The notes under the pieces were generated by a model. It made no database searches. It was given only the letters and a program-made list of their open reading frames with translations, and was not told the origin of the DNA. Below, piece after piece: positions 1-5,171 of a DNA stretch of 50,459 nucleotides. The DNA is taken from positions 1 through 50,459 of IMG/VR virus record IMGVR_UViG_3300029286_000059, one strand, 5' to 3'. This DNA is from a virus. The position numbers and the translations under genes were made by a program. Numbering within the stretch: the stretch's first letter is position 1; each line of letters starts with the position of its first letter.

Positions 1-72
1 GATGCTTGGTTAGACAGATTGAAAAATAAATTTGGAGATCAAGCTTTGAAAGATGAATTAGCCGGTATTTAA
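1..72 (+). CDS. 3' end of an unknown protein (cut by window start)
   Basis: The first 23 codons are open in frame 1, ending LKDELAGI and a TAA at 70-72. The stop lies inside the hairpin of the terminator that follows. Too short to assign a function. Confidence 0.6.
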   Translation, partial: DAWLDRLKNKFGDQALKDELAGI

Positions 73-86
73 TACCGGCTTTTTTA
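61..86 (+). terminator. intrinsic terminator
   Basis: A GC-capped hairpin (GCCGGTATT pairing with AATACCGGC) is followed directly by TTTTTTAT. It ends the partial gene at the window edge and overlaps its last codons. Confidence 0.85.
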
Positions 87-113
87 TATATATCAGAAAA
101 CAAATTAAACGAA

Positions 114-713
114 ATGAAAACCAAATTAGAAGATTTTTTAAATGAAGAAAAACAAACATCACCAAATCCAAAAACATTAACTGATTTGATTTATAAAATA
201 GCAAATACAGATAAAGATGGTGATTTTAAACTTGGTAATATAAAAGGATCTGTTGTAGCAAGAAATTATGGTTACTGGGGATATTTTAATGTAGATTTCT
301 ATTTCAAAAAAGATCATCCTAAATTTGGTGAAACATGGGATCATTTCGCAACTTGGAATCAAGATACAGGTGGTTACGAAAAAGGTCAACTTGAAGTTTT
401 TGATTATGAAGAACTCATACCAGTTTTTAAAGAAGCTGTTAAAAAAGCTGGTTTTACTAGAAGTGAGTTGGAAATAGAAGGACAAGAAGTTCAGGAAGTT
501 CAAGAATCTGTCAAGGAAGATAAAATAAAATACTCTAATGATTGGTCACCGGAAACACCATATTCGATTACTGTTTATATGAAAGGTGGTGATAAAGAAC
601 ATTTATCTTGGTTGGATAAAGAAAATGTGGAAAAATTTAAAAGAAAATATCCGAAAGAAGTTATTTCGGTATCAAAATCCAATGATGGACATTATTTAGA
701 TGATGAAGATTGA
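114..713 (+). CDS. unknown protein, 199 aa, with T4-like capsid-targeting-type N-terminus
   Basis: Not recognised. The N-terminus MKTKLEDFLNEE resembles the short peptide that directs T4 internal proteins into the prohead, a pattern seen repeatedly in this window. The middle (about residues 45-120) is rich in aromatic residues and may be a small globular domain. A second small domain (about 140-185) follows an acidic linker. It sits alone between a terminator and a new promoter. Packaging into the virion is inferred only from the N-terminal pattern. Confidence 0.8.
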   Translation: MKTKLEDFLNEEKQTSPNPKTLTDLIYKIANTDKDGDFKLGNIKGSVVARNYGYWGYFNVDFYFKKDHPKFGETWDHFATWNQDTGGYEKGQLEVFDYEELIPVFKEAVKKAGFTRSELEIEGQEVQEVQESVKEDKIKYSNDWSPETPYSITVYMKGGDKEHLSWLDKENVEKFKRKYPKEVISVSKSNDGHYLDDED

Positions 714-716
714 TAA

Positions 717-748
717 TTTTTTTATTTGAAATAAATTTATTATATTTA
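717..748 (+). promoter_or_regulatory. Bacteroidota-type promoter
   Basis: A TTTTTTTAT tract is followed about 17 nt later by TATATTTA, close to the TAnnTTTG -7 element. It lies just after the 199-aa gene and upstream of the unknown gene cluster starting at 786. Confidence 0.55.
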
Positions 749-785
749 ATTAAACCTTTTTAATCTTTTAACATAAAATAGATAT

Positions 786-1043
786 ATGAAACTAGAAGAT
801 AATAAGATTATTATTGAAAGTGAATGTGGAACTCATTTGCTTCGTTGTGAATATTGTGATGAAAAATTTGACATTTCTTTCTATACATATGGAAATGGTC
901 AAAGTAAAATATGGGGGAGGTTGAAATACGCTTTTCAACATCTTTTCACTGGTCAATTATTTTCTGACCAGATGATTTTCAATGAAAAAGAATCTAAAAA
1001 ATTGGTTGACTTTATTAATTATAAATTAAATGAAAAAACTTAA
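786..1043 (+). CDS. unknown protein, 85 aa
   Basis: Not recognised. Contains a C-E-Y-C pair near residue 22 that could bind metal, but no second pair is obvious. First gene of a compact + strand cluster. Its end overlaps the next gene by 14 nt. Confidence 0.75.
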   Translation: MKLEDNKIIIESECGTHLLRCEYCDEKFDISFYTYGNGQSKIWGRLKYAFQHLFTGQLFSDQMIFNEKESKKLVDFINYKLNEKT

Positions 1044-1200
1044 TTTCTTCCAAAAAGTTCATACCCTTTTATGGATTATATATAGTCCAAAAAGAAATCG
1101 TCTATACCATTATAATTTAAGTATTGGTTTTGGACAAGAAAGTTCATACCTATCCACAAAAAATTCAGATCAGGAATCCGTTGACTTTCTTATAAAATAA
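1030..1200 (+). CDS. small unknown protein, 56 aa
   Basis: ATG at 1030 overlaps the end of the upstream gene. The product MKKLNFFQKVHTLLWIIYS... has a short hydrophobic stretch (residues 12-18) and a polar C-terminal half. Supported mainly by its fit in the run of overlapping genes. Confidence 0.55.
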   Translation: MKKLNFFQKVHTLLWIIYSPKRNRLYHYNLSIGFGQESSYLSTKNSDQESVDFLIK

Positions 1201-1209
1201 TAATAAAAA

Positions 1210-1509
1210 ATGGAAAGAGAATTTAAACATATCAAACCACCAGAAGAATTTTTAAATGAAAGTAGGAGACCAATTGAAGCACATAAGGTTTCCAAACAAA
1301 ATAAAGATATTAAAATTTTTAAAAATAAAATGGATTTTAATGTTCCGGTTAGTGATGAAAACCATATTAGTGTAAAACCCGGAACAACTTTTGTATGTAT
1401 TGAAAATAACGTTTTCGTTAAGAATGAAAAAGAAGATACATATACCAAAGCATTATTCGAAACAGAATTTATTGAAATAAACAAGAAGATTTTTCAAGAG
1501 GAAATATAA
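1210..1509 (+). CDS. unknown protein, 99 aa
   Basis: Not recognised. The start ATG at 1210 follows the previous stop by 9 nt in an A-rich spacer. The product is basic and lacks membrane segments. It is directly followed, 1 nt after the stop, by the next ATG. Confidence 0.7.
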   Translation: MEREFKHIKPPEEFLNESRRPIEAHKVSKQNKDIKIFKNKMDFNVPVSDENHISVKPGTTFVCIENNVFVKNEKEDTYTKALFETEFIEINKKIFQEEI

Positions 1510-1510
1510 A

Positions 1511-1879
1511 ATGGGGGCAGTAAAATTTTTTTCAAGTAGTTCTTATGATAACAAACCAACAACTCAAATAGTTACGGTTGAAGTTACTAAACCTTTGCCA
1601 AATCCGAATCCAAATAATTATAAGATAATTAAACATGAACAAATAGGAAAATATCTTATAATTGAAGTGAAGTATTTGGATTGTACAAATTATGAAGGAT
1701 ATAAAATAATGTTATATGAATGTACTTATGATGATATTTTAAAACAAGTAAGTATAGATCCACATTTTTCAAATAATCCTGAATATTTTTCACCGATTTC
1801 TAGATTTGAACCAACTAAACGTGGTTGGGAAATGGCGAGATTGATTAGTTATGGAATGATTAACATATTAAAAAAATGA
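1511..1879 (+). CDS. unknown protein, 122 aa
   Basis: Not recognised. Soluble, with a Ser-rich start and a proline-rich stretch (PLPNPNP, around residues 29-35) before a small beta-rich region. Its TGA overlaps the ATG of the next gene. Confidence 0.75.
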   Translation: MGAVKFFSSSSYDNKPTTQIVTVEVTKPLPNPNPNNYKIIKHEQIGKYLIIEVKYLDCTNYEGYKIMLYECTYDDILKQVSIDPHFSNNPEYFSPISRFEPTKRGWEMARLISYGMINILKK

Positions 1880-2031
1880 AAACACTTTTTATCATAATTG
1901 ACATCCTTAGTATGTTGGTACTTAGTTTATTTTTGTTACCAGCTTTTATATTCTATTATATATATTTAGGTATATTATGGATATTTTCTTCAAAGAAACA
2001 TGATGATTGTTATTATGGACCTTTAAATTAA
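1876..2031 (+). CDS. small membrane protein, 51 aa
   Basis: Starts at ATG 1876 in an ATGA overlap with the previous stop. Residues 4-37 are almost entirely hydrophobic (MKTLFIIIDILSMLVLSLFL onward), enough for one or two membrane spans, followed by a short charged tail. Function unknown. Codon use and coupling match the neighbours. Confidence 0.65.
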   Translation: MKTLFIIIDILSMLVLSLFLLPAFIFYYIYLGILWIFSSKKHDDCYYGPLN

Positions 2032-2035
2032 AAGT

Positions 2036-2250
2036 ATGAAATACAGAATTAAAGAAACGGATTATAAATTTTATCCTCAAAGAAAAATTTTTATATTTTG
2101 GATTTATTTTGATGGTGAATCATATAGATATTGGGATGAATTCTTTGGTGTATTGGATATAAAAATTTATATTTCAATTCATTGAAAGAAGCTCAAAGTT
2201 TTATAGATGAAGATAAAAAGAAAAGAAAAGTTACTTATCACGAAATTTAA
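2036..2250 (+). pseudogene. small gene with a single-base frameshift
   Basis: From ATG 2036 a 49-aa frame ends at a TGA after ...LDIKIYISIH. If one more A is assumed in the A-run at about 2162-2166, the reading continues ...KNLYFNSLKEAQSFIDEDKK... to TAA at 2250, giving a plausible 71-aa protein that fills the gap before the next gene. Either a true frameshift mutation or a homopolymer sequencing error. Confidence 0.5.
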
Positions 2251-2255
2251 AAATT

Positions 2256-2540
2256 ATGGAAGTATTAGATTTAAAATTTTATTCTAACGATTTGTATAAA
2301 GAAGTTACGATCAGAGAATATTTTTATTGTTTAATGAAAACATTTTGGGAAGAACAAGAAAATTTTAGTGGGAAAAGACCATTGGGTAATTCCGACTGGA
2401 CTATAGACCTTGTTGAATGTCTTATCGAAAATAAACTTGTTAAGGGGAAGAAAAACAAGTATGATGAATGGGATTTTGAATGGAAAGATGTTGATAAATT
2501 TGTAATCAATGAAATTTTTAAACCCTTATTTGGAGTATGA
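2256..2540 (+). CDS. unknown acidic protein, 94 aa
   Basis: Not recognised. Soluble and rich in Trp, Asp and Glu. Ends in an ATGA overlap with the next gene, so probably translationally coupled. Confidence 0.7.
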   Translation: MEVLDLKFYSNDLYKEVTIREYFYCLMKTFWEEQENFSGKRPLGNSDWTIDLVECLIENKLVKGKKNKYDEWDFEWKDVDKFVINEIFKPLFGV

Positions 2541-2803
2541 TAACTAGATATTATTTTATCGTTTATAAATGTAAAATAACCACTTGGTATAATTTATCTG
2601 GTGAATGGAGATTTCAAGATTCACACGAACAAACTTGTCAAAATATTATAGATATACACCCTATACAATTTCAATTAGATTGTAATGAAAAATATGGTGA
2701 TATAATTGAAAATAGTTATAAAAAAAGAAACGAATATTTCATTTTAAATTGGATACAATTAACAAAAGATGATTATGACGAATATAAAGGAAAAGTCGGT
2801 TGA
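2537..2803 (+). CDS. unknown protein, 88 aa
   Basis: Not recognised. Starts MITRYYFIVYKCKI and contains several aromatic residues typical of a small beta fold. Overlaps the upstream stop by 4 nt. The next ATG is at 2805, directly after its TGA. Confidence 0.7.
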   Translation: MITRYYFIVYKCKITTWYNLSGEWRFQDSHEQTCQNIIDIHPIQFQLDCNEKYGDIIENSYKKRNEYFILNWIQLTKDDYDEYKGKVG

Positions 2804-2804
2804 T

Positions 2805-3158
2805 ATGTGGAATGGTTTTTATAAATTAGAATTTAAAACAAATAGAGAAATAAAAAAATTTTTTAAAGAAGCTATTAGTTTAGCCAATAGAGTGAATGTT
2901 GATTGTCTTAAAGATGGATCGTGGAGTAGAACATTGGATTATGATACAACTATAAATGACTATATAAAGAAATATGTTTCTATTCATCAACACAATGTTT
3001 GTATTAATCGTCAAGTTTATAATCAAAACAAATTTGACGATCAGGGTGAAATTGGATCATCAACTTTGGGACCACCATCAAAATATTTATTTATATATCT
3101 TAATATAGAAAATTTAAATAAATTGGTGGAAAAATATAATTTAAAAAAACACATATGA
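2805..3158 (+). CDS. unknown protein, 117 aa
   Basis: The frame is open from an ATG at 2769, but that lies inside the upstream gene. ATG 2805 (MWNGFYKLEF...) directly follows the previous TGA at 2801-2803 and is the likely start. Function not recognised. Its TGA overlaps the next ATG. Confidence 0.7.
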   Translation: MWNGFYKLEFKTNREIKKFFKEAISLANRVNVDCLKDGSWSRTLDYDTTINDYIKKYVSIHQHNVCINRQVYNQNKFDDQGEIGSSTLGPPSKYLFIYLNIENLNKLVEKYNLKKHI

Positions 3159-3277
3159 TAACAATATTAATAATTGTCTATCTTGTTTATACACAAATGA
3201 GAATAGAAGGCGAAAGGGATTGGTTGATGAGAATAAATCATAAAGAATGTAGTGAAAGAGCACAAAGTTTGATGTAA
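3155..3277 (+). CDS. small membrane-anchored peptide, 40 aa
   Basis: ATG 3155 overlaps the previous TGA. An N-terminal hydrophobic segment (MITILIIVYLVYTQM) is followed by a charged tail with one Cys, so a single-span small membrane protein is likely. Last gene of the first cluster, directly before a promoter. Confidence 0.6.
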   Translation: MITILIIVYLVYTQMRIEGERDWLMRINHKECSERAQSLM

Positions 3278-3278
3278 A

Positions 3279-3310
3279 TTTTTTTATTTCAAATATTTTA
3301 CATAATTTTG
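3279..3310 (+). promoter_or_regulatory. Bacteroidota-type promoter upstream of a structured RNA
   Basis: TTTTTTTAT at 3279-3287, about 15 nt, then ATAATTTTG ending at 3310. Transcription would start near 3317, just before the long helix-closed RNA at 3329-3469. Confidence 0.65.
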
Positions 3311-3328
3311 TAATCTTATTGAAAAAGT

Positions 3329-3469
3329 CTGTTGTTTAATTTAACATTGGATTATAGATAAACGACTAAAGTTCACACAAGTTGAGGATATGAACTACAC
3401 ATAATATAAAGACTAAAGTTGAAATGATATACACTTTACTCGACATTGTGGTGTTAAATTAAATGACAG
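3329..3469 (+). ncRNA. structured RNA of unknown type closed by a 16-bp helix
   Basis: No open frame fits here. The 5' segment 3329-3346 (CTGT, then TTTAATTTAACA) pairs perfectly with 3452-3469 (TGTTAAATTAAA, then ACAG), apart from a symmetric two-base step. Inside are a hairpin AGTTCA/TGAACT (3370-3375 with 3391-3396), two copies of GACTAAAGTT (3364, 3411) and a second small hairpin (3415-3419 with 3433-3437). It has its own promoter. It is not a recognisable tRNA, tmRNA, 5S or rRNA piece. Confidence 0.6.
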
Positions 3470-3471
3470 AA

Positions 3472-3536
3472 TTTTTAAACTTTTTGAAAAATAATTGATA
3501 AAATAGAAAAAACAGACTAAAAGTATTTAATATATA
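3472..3536 (+). repeat. 65-bp promoter repeat, copy 1
   Basis: Nearly identical to 6978-7042 (a few differences near the 3' side). Both copies end in TTTAATATATA and both lie 24 nt upstream of the start codon of a leader peptide. The conserved length suggests a complete promoter with flanking control sequence that drives each tRNA array. Confidence 0.85.
3526..3536 (+). promoter_or_regulatory. TTTAATATATA promoter for leader 1 and tRNA array 1
   Basis: The 11-base motif recurs upstream of many genes in the window (7032, 7961, 10140, 25240, 27548, 34507, 40670 and, on the - strand, 20798 and 38713), usually 20-40 nt from a start codon. It is probably a phage-specific promoter element, by analogy with single-box T4 late promoters. 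Confidence 0.65.
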
Positions 3537-3559
3537 AAATTTAAGAAACAATTAAAGTT

Positions 3560-3646
3560 ATGAAAAACATTGTAAATACCAACCTATATTATTTGTATTT
3601 ATACCTCTATCCAAACAGAGACTGGGTTGATATTGCTATGAAATAA
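3560..3646 (+). CDS. attenuator leader peptide 1, 28 aa, Leu/Tyr-rich
   Basis: The peptide begins MKNIVNTNLYYLYLYLYPN and ends at TAA 3644-3646. Codons 9-17 are CTA TAT TAT TTG TAT TTA TAC CTC TAT: nine codons alternating Leu (four different codons) and Tyr (both codons). The tRNAs encoded just downstream carry Leu and Tyr anticodons. The frame lies between a promoter and an intrinsic terminator, the arrangement of trp/his leader peptides. A chance ORF with this composition in this place is very unlikely, though translation is not proven. Confidence 0.85.
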   Translation: MKNIVNTNLYYLYLYLYPNRDWVDIAMK

Positions 3647-3699
3647 TTAAACTTATTTTTACAAATCGGAAACCCGGTCTCAAAAGGATCGGGTTTTTT
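3575..3699 (+). promoter_or_regulatory. transcription attenuator controlling tRNA array 1
   Basis: Three mutually exclusive helices are visible. Region 1 (3575-3584, AATACCAACC) can pair with region 2 (3625-3634, GGTTGATATT) at 9 of 10 positions. Region 2 (3618-3628, GAGACTGGGTT) pairs with region 3 (3671-3681, AACCCGGTCTC) over 11 bp as antiterminator. Region 3 (3671-3679) pairs with region 4 (3687-3695, GATCGGGTT) as terminator before a T-run. A ribosome stalled on the Leu/Tyr codons (3584-3610) would cover region 1 and free region 2 for antitermination. A ribosome reaching the stop covers region 2 and lets the terminator form. Confidence 0.85.
3671..3699 (+). terminator. attenuator terminator 1
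   Basis: Nine-bp hairpin AACCCGGTC/GATCGGGTT with a 7-nt loop followed by TTTTTT. Located between leader peptide 1 and the first tRNA, so it should stop transcription when the leader is translated without stalling. Confidence 0.9.
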
Positions 3700-3702
3700 G
3701 TT

Positions 3703-3715
3703 GTTCTTTAAAATA
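3703..3715 (+). promoter_or_regulatory. boxA-like antitermination element
   Basis: GTTCTTTAAAATA directly after the attenuator terminator resembles bacterial rRNA boxA sequences (G/TTTCTTTRAAAA). Similar elements occur at 4192, 7210 and 7907. Inferred to help RNA polymerase read the long untranslated tRNA array. Confidence 0.5.
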
Positions 3716-3724
3716 TTGAAATAT

Positions 3725-3825
3725 GATCAGGTGGCGGAAATGACAGACGCACCAGACGAAAAACTGGAGTGGATAATGGGATTAGTTGCAACCACCACAA
3801 TACGGGTCAAACCCCGTCCTGATCA
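3725..3825 (+). tRNA. tRNA-Leu-like (class II), degenerate, anticodon uncertain
   Basis: Acceptor GATCAGG pairs with CCTGATC, and the D-arm region TGGCGGAAATGACAGACGC is the typical tRNA-Leu form. The anticodon hairpin CCAG/CTGG has an 8-nt A-rich loop containing GAA. The variable region is unusually long (about 33 nt, GTGG/CCAC stem). The T-arm ACGGG/CCCGT has only a 6-nt loop (TCAAAC). Probably a diverged Leu tRNA, or a tRNA-like RNA that is not charged. Confidence 0.6.
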
Positions 3826-3838
3826 CAAAAAAAAAAAT

Positions 3839-3946
3839 GGGGGTTAATACAGTATCAACTTATCTCAGAAATGTAGTGATGAAAAACTGTTACTTCGTAG
3901 CTGTAAACTATAACAAAGATGTGTGAAAATCCATCAACCCCCACCA
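3839..3946 (+). tRNA. tRNA-like RNA with Tyr (GTA) anticodon and encoded CCA
   Basis: Acceptor GGGGGTT/AACCCCC followed by A and an encoded CCA. A hairpin TAG-CTGTAAA-CTA carries a GTA anticodon with U33. Between the acceptor and that hairpin lie about 50 extra nt (CAGT/ACTG helix), and the T-loop is aberrant (GTGAAAAT). The stretch AAATGTAGT...GTTACTTCGTAGCT is shared with the Ile tRNA at 7689-7821. Non-canonical, so function is uncertain. Confidence 0.5.
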
Positions 3947-3947
3947 T

Positions 3948-4021
3948 GAGATCATTGGACAGTTGGCTGTCTAGCGGCTTGTAACACCGTTCTTTTGTAG
4001 GTTCGAATCCTTCTGGTCTCA
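3948..4021 (+). tRNA. tRNA-Tyr(GTA)-like, class I size
   Basis: Acceptor GAGATCA/TGGTCTC, D-arm hairpin GACAG-TTGG-CTGTC, T-arm with TTCGAAT. The anticodon hairpin GCGG...CCGT holds TTGTAAC with a C-A mismatch closing the loop, giving GTA. A 9-nt loop reading with TGT (Thr) is possible. Tyr is favoured because array 1 and its leader are Leu/Tyr. Confidence 0.65.
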
Positions 4022-4028
4022 CGATAAT

Positions 4029-4100
4029 GGGAATATTGAGTAGTGGTCACTCAGCGGTCTGTAAAACCGTGATCTATAGGTTCGAATCCTATTATTCCCA
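4029..4100 (+). tRNA. tRNA-Tyr(GTA), class I
   Basis: Full cloverleaf: acceptor GGGAATA/TATTCCC, D-stem GAGT/ACTC, anticodon hairpin GCGGT-CTGTAAA-ACCGT, variable loop about 5 nt, T-arm ATAGG-TTCGAAT-CCTAT, A73. Bacterial tRNA-Tyr is normally class II with a long variable arm, so the short variable loop is odd. Confidence 0.8.
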
Positions 4101-4108
4101 CAAAATAA

Positions 4109-4190
4109 GGCTGGATGGCGAAATTGGTAGCCGCGTTGGTCTAAGAAGCCAATGTCGAAAGACGTGGGGGTTCGAGTCCCCCTCCGGTCA
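4109..4190 (+). tRNA. tRNA-Leu(AAG), class II
   Basis: Acceptor GGCTGGA/TCCGGTC, Leu-type D-arm TGGCGAAATTGGTAGCCGC, anticodon hairpin TTGGT-CTAAGAA-GCCAA (AAG), variable arm TGTC-GAAA-GACG, T-arm GGGGG/CCCCC. An A34 Leu tRNA is rare in bacteria. If modified to inosine it would read CUU and CUC. Confidence 0.85.
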
Positions 4191-4191
4191 C

Positions 4192-4205
4192 TTTCTTTGA
4201 AATAA
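4192..4205 (+). promoter_or_regulatory. boxA-like element between tRNAs
   Basis: TTTCTTTGAAATAA lies in the spacer between two tRNAs and matches the elements at 7210 and 7907 except for the first base. Confidence 0.45.
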
Positions 4206-4206
4206 T

Positions 4207-4301
4207 GTGATTGTTTGTCCGAATTCCGGAACGGCGAATATTGGGACACTGGTGGCTGTAACCGCTAGATGTTAATGTGGGTTCAATTCCCATCAATCAC
4301 A
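4207..4301 (+). tRNA. tRNA-Tyr(GTA)-like with an enlarged D-loop
   Basis: Acceptor GTGATTG/CAATCAC and T-arm GTGGG-TTCAATT-CCCAT are sound. The D-stem TGTCC/GGGACA encloses about 22 nt including the self-complementary TTCCGGAA, roughly 15 nt more than usual. The anticodon hairpin CTGGTGG/CCGCTAG closes a CTGTAA loop of only 6 nt containing GTA. Probably a Tyr-related but aberrant tRNA. Confidence 0.6.
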
Positions 4302-4308
4302 CACAAAT

Positions 4309-4393
4309 GGCCTTGTGGCGGAATTGGTAGACGCGACGGACTTAAAATCCGTTGTCCATTACGGGCGTGTGGGTTCGAGTCCCACCTTGGCTA
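4309..4393 (+). tRNA. tRNA-Leu(TAA), class II
   Basis: Leu-type D-arm TGGCGGAATTGGTAGACGC, anticodon hairpin ACGGA-CTTAAAA-TCCGT (TAA), long variable arm, T-arm GTGGG/CCCAC. The acceptor GGCCTTG/CTTGGCT has two T-T mismatches. Confidence 0.85.
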
Positions 4394-4407
4394 CATATTA
4401 AATATTG

Positions 4408-4489
4408 GGGAGTGTTCCAGAGTGGTCAAATGGGGCAGACTGTAAATCTGTTGGCGTAGCCTTCGGAGGTTCGAATCCTTCCACTCCCA
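4408..4489 (+). tRNA. tRNA-Tyr(GTA), class II
   Basis: Canonical bacterial Tyr tRNA: acceptor GGGAGTG/CACTCCC, anticodon hairpin CAGA-CTGTAAA-TCTG, long variable arm around GGCGTAGCCTTC, T-arm GGAGG-TTCGAAT-CCTTC, A73. The best-formed Tyr tRNA of array 1. Confidence 0.92.
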
Positions 4490-4516
4490 CAAATCGGTTG
4501 GTGATGACCGATAAAT

Positions 4517-4600
4517 GCCGAGGTGGCGGAACTGGTAGACGCACCGGTCTCAAAAACCGGTATCAGTAATGATGTGTGGGTTCGACTCCCATCCTCGGTA
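4517..4600 (+). tRNA. tRNA-Leu(CAA), class II
   Basis: Acceptor GCCGAGG/CCTCGGT, D-arm TGGCGGAACTGGTAGACGC, anticodon hairpin CCGGT-CTCAAAA-ACCGG (CAA), variable arm, T-arm with TTCGACT. Canonical class II Leu tRNA reading UUG. Confidence 0.92.
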
Positions 4601-4609
4601 CAACAATTT

Positions 4610-4682
4610 GTCCCTGTAGCCTAACTGGAAGTGGCGTCAGACTTAAACCCTGAATATACCGGTTCGATTCCGGTCGGGGATA
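4610..4682 (+). tRNA. class I tRNA with Leu anticodon TAA
   Basis: Acceptor GTCCCTG/CGGGGAT, TA at 8-9, D-arm GCCTAACTGGAAGTGGC, anticodon hairpin TCAGA-CTTAAAC-CCTGA (one A-C mismatch next to the loop), 5-nt variable loop, T-arm ACCGG/CCGGT. The anticodon reads UUA, but Leu tRNAs are normally class II, so the charged amino acid is open. Confidence 0.8.
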
Positions 4683-4688
4683 CAAATT

Positions 4689-4763
4689 GCCTCTGTGGTC
4701 TAAAGGAAGTGGCGTGAGTTTTAGAAACTCAAAATACGGGTTCGAGTCCCGTCAGGGGCACCA
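4689..4763 (+). tRNA. class I tRNA with Leu anticodon TAG, CCA encoded
   Basis: Acceptor GCCTCTG/CAGGGGC, A73 and encoded CCA. D-arm GGTCTAAAGGAAGTGGC, anticodon hairpin TGAGT-TTTAGAA-ACTCA (TAG, reads CUA), short variable loop, T-arm ACGGG/CCCGT. Same family as the neighbours at 4610 and 4768. The anticodon is not a stop suppressor. Confidence 0.82.
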
Positions 4764-4767
4764 AAAT

Positions 4768-4840
4768 GTCTCCATAGCCTAATTGGAAGTGGCGTTAGTT
4801 TCAAAAACTAAATGTATCGGTTCAATTCCGATTGGGGATA
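4768..4840 (+). tRNA. class I tRNA with Leu anticodon CAA
   Basis: Acceptor GTCTCCA/TGGGGAT, D-arm GCCTAATTGGAAGTGGC, anticodon hairpin TTAGT-TTCAAAA-ACTAA (CAA), 4-5 nt variable loop, T-arm ATCGG/CCGAT. Third member of the class I Leu-anticodon group. Confidence 0.82.
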
Positions 4841-4855
4841 CAAAAATTCAACAAA

Positions 4856-5083
4856 ATGGCAAGAGTAGAAGGAAATAGGATAACAGAAGCAATGGATTTC
4901 GAAAGTGATACAAAAAACTGGAAATTCGATTTTGCACATATGTGTAGATTTTACGGAAAAGATTTCATCGAAAATATTAAAGCTATGTGGTCTGTAAATG
5001 ATGATGTTCAAACAGAAGATGAATTTTGTGAAATGAACGGAATTCCTAAAAGTTTCTTTGAAAAAACAATTAAAGGAAAATAA
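4856..5083 (+). CDS. unknown protein inside tRNA array 1, 75 aa
   Basis: ATG 4856 (MARVEGNRITEAMDF...) follows the tRNA at 4840 by 15 nt. An upstream in-frame ATG at 4832 lies inside the tRNA and is unlikely. The product is soluble and mildly acidic. It ends 1 nt before the next tRNA, so it is co-transcribed with the array. No family recognised. Confidence 0.65.
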   Translation: MARVEGNRITEAMDFESDTKNWKFDFAHMCRFYGKDFIENIKAMWSVNDDVQTEDEFCEMNGIPKSFFEKTIKGK

Positions 5084-5157
5084 GGCTCTGTGCTGAAATT
5101 GGTAAACAGAATTGTTTCAGAATCAATTTATTACGGGTTCGAGTCCCGTCTGGGTCA
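5084..5157 (+). tRNA. class I tRNA with Leu anticodon CAG
   Basis: Acceptor GGCTCTG/CTGGGTC (one mismatch), D-stem CTG/CAG, anticodon hairpin ATTGT-TTCAGAA-TCAAT (CAG), short variable loop TTATT, T-arm ACGGG-TTCGAGT-CCCGT. Last tRNA of array 1. Its start is fused to the stop codon of the preceding gene. Confidence 0.78.
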
Positions 5158-5171
5158 CTAAATTTAAAATT

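Noticed and set aside
3329-3469. tmRNA or 5S rRNA
   Set aside because: No tRNA-like ends with a TTC loop, no tag-encoding frame, and no 5S conserved loops. Left as an unknown structured RNA.
4019-4249. 76-aa open frame on the - strand across tRNAs
   Set aside because: It is the reverse complement of three adjacent tRNA genes. The Arg/Thr/Pro-rich peptide is an artefact of tRNA sequence. The same applies to 9254-9463 (-).
4689-4763. Anticodon TAG could be mistaken for a stop-suppressor tRNA, implying code reassignment
   Set aside because: Anticodon UAG reads CUA (Leu). Suppressors need CUA, UUA or UCA anticodons. TAA, TAG and TGA all end genes normally in the window.
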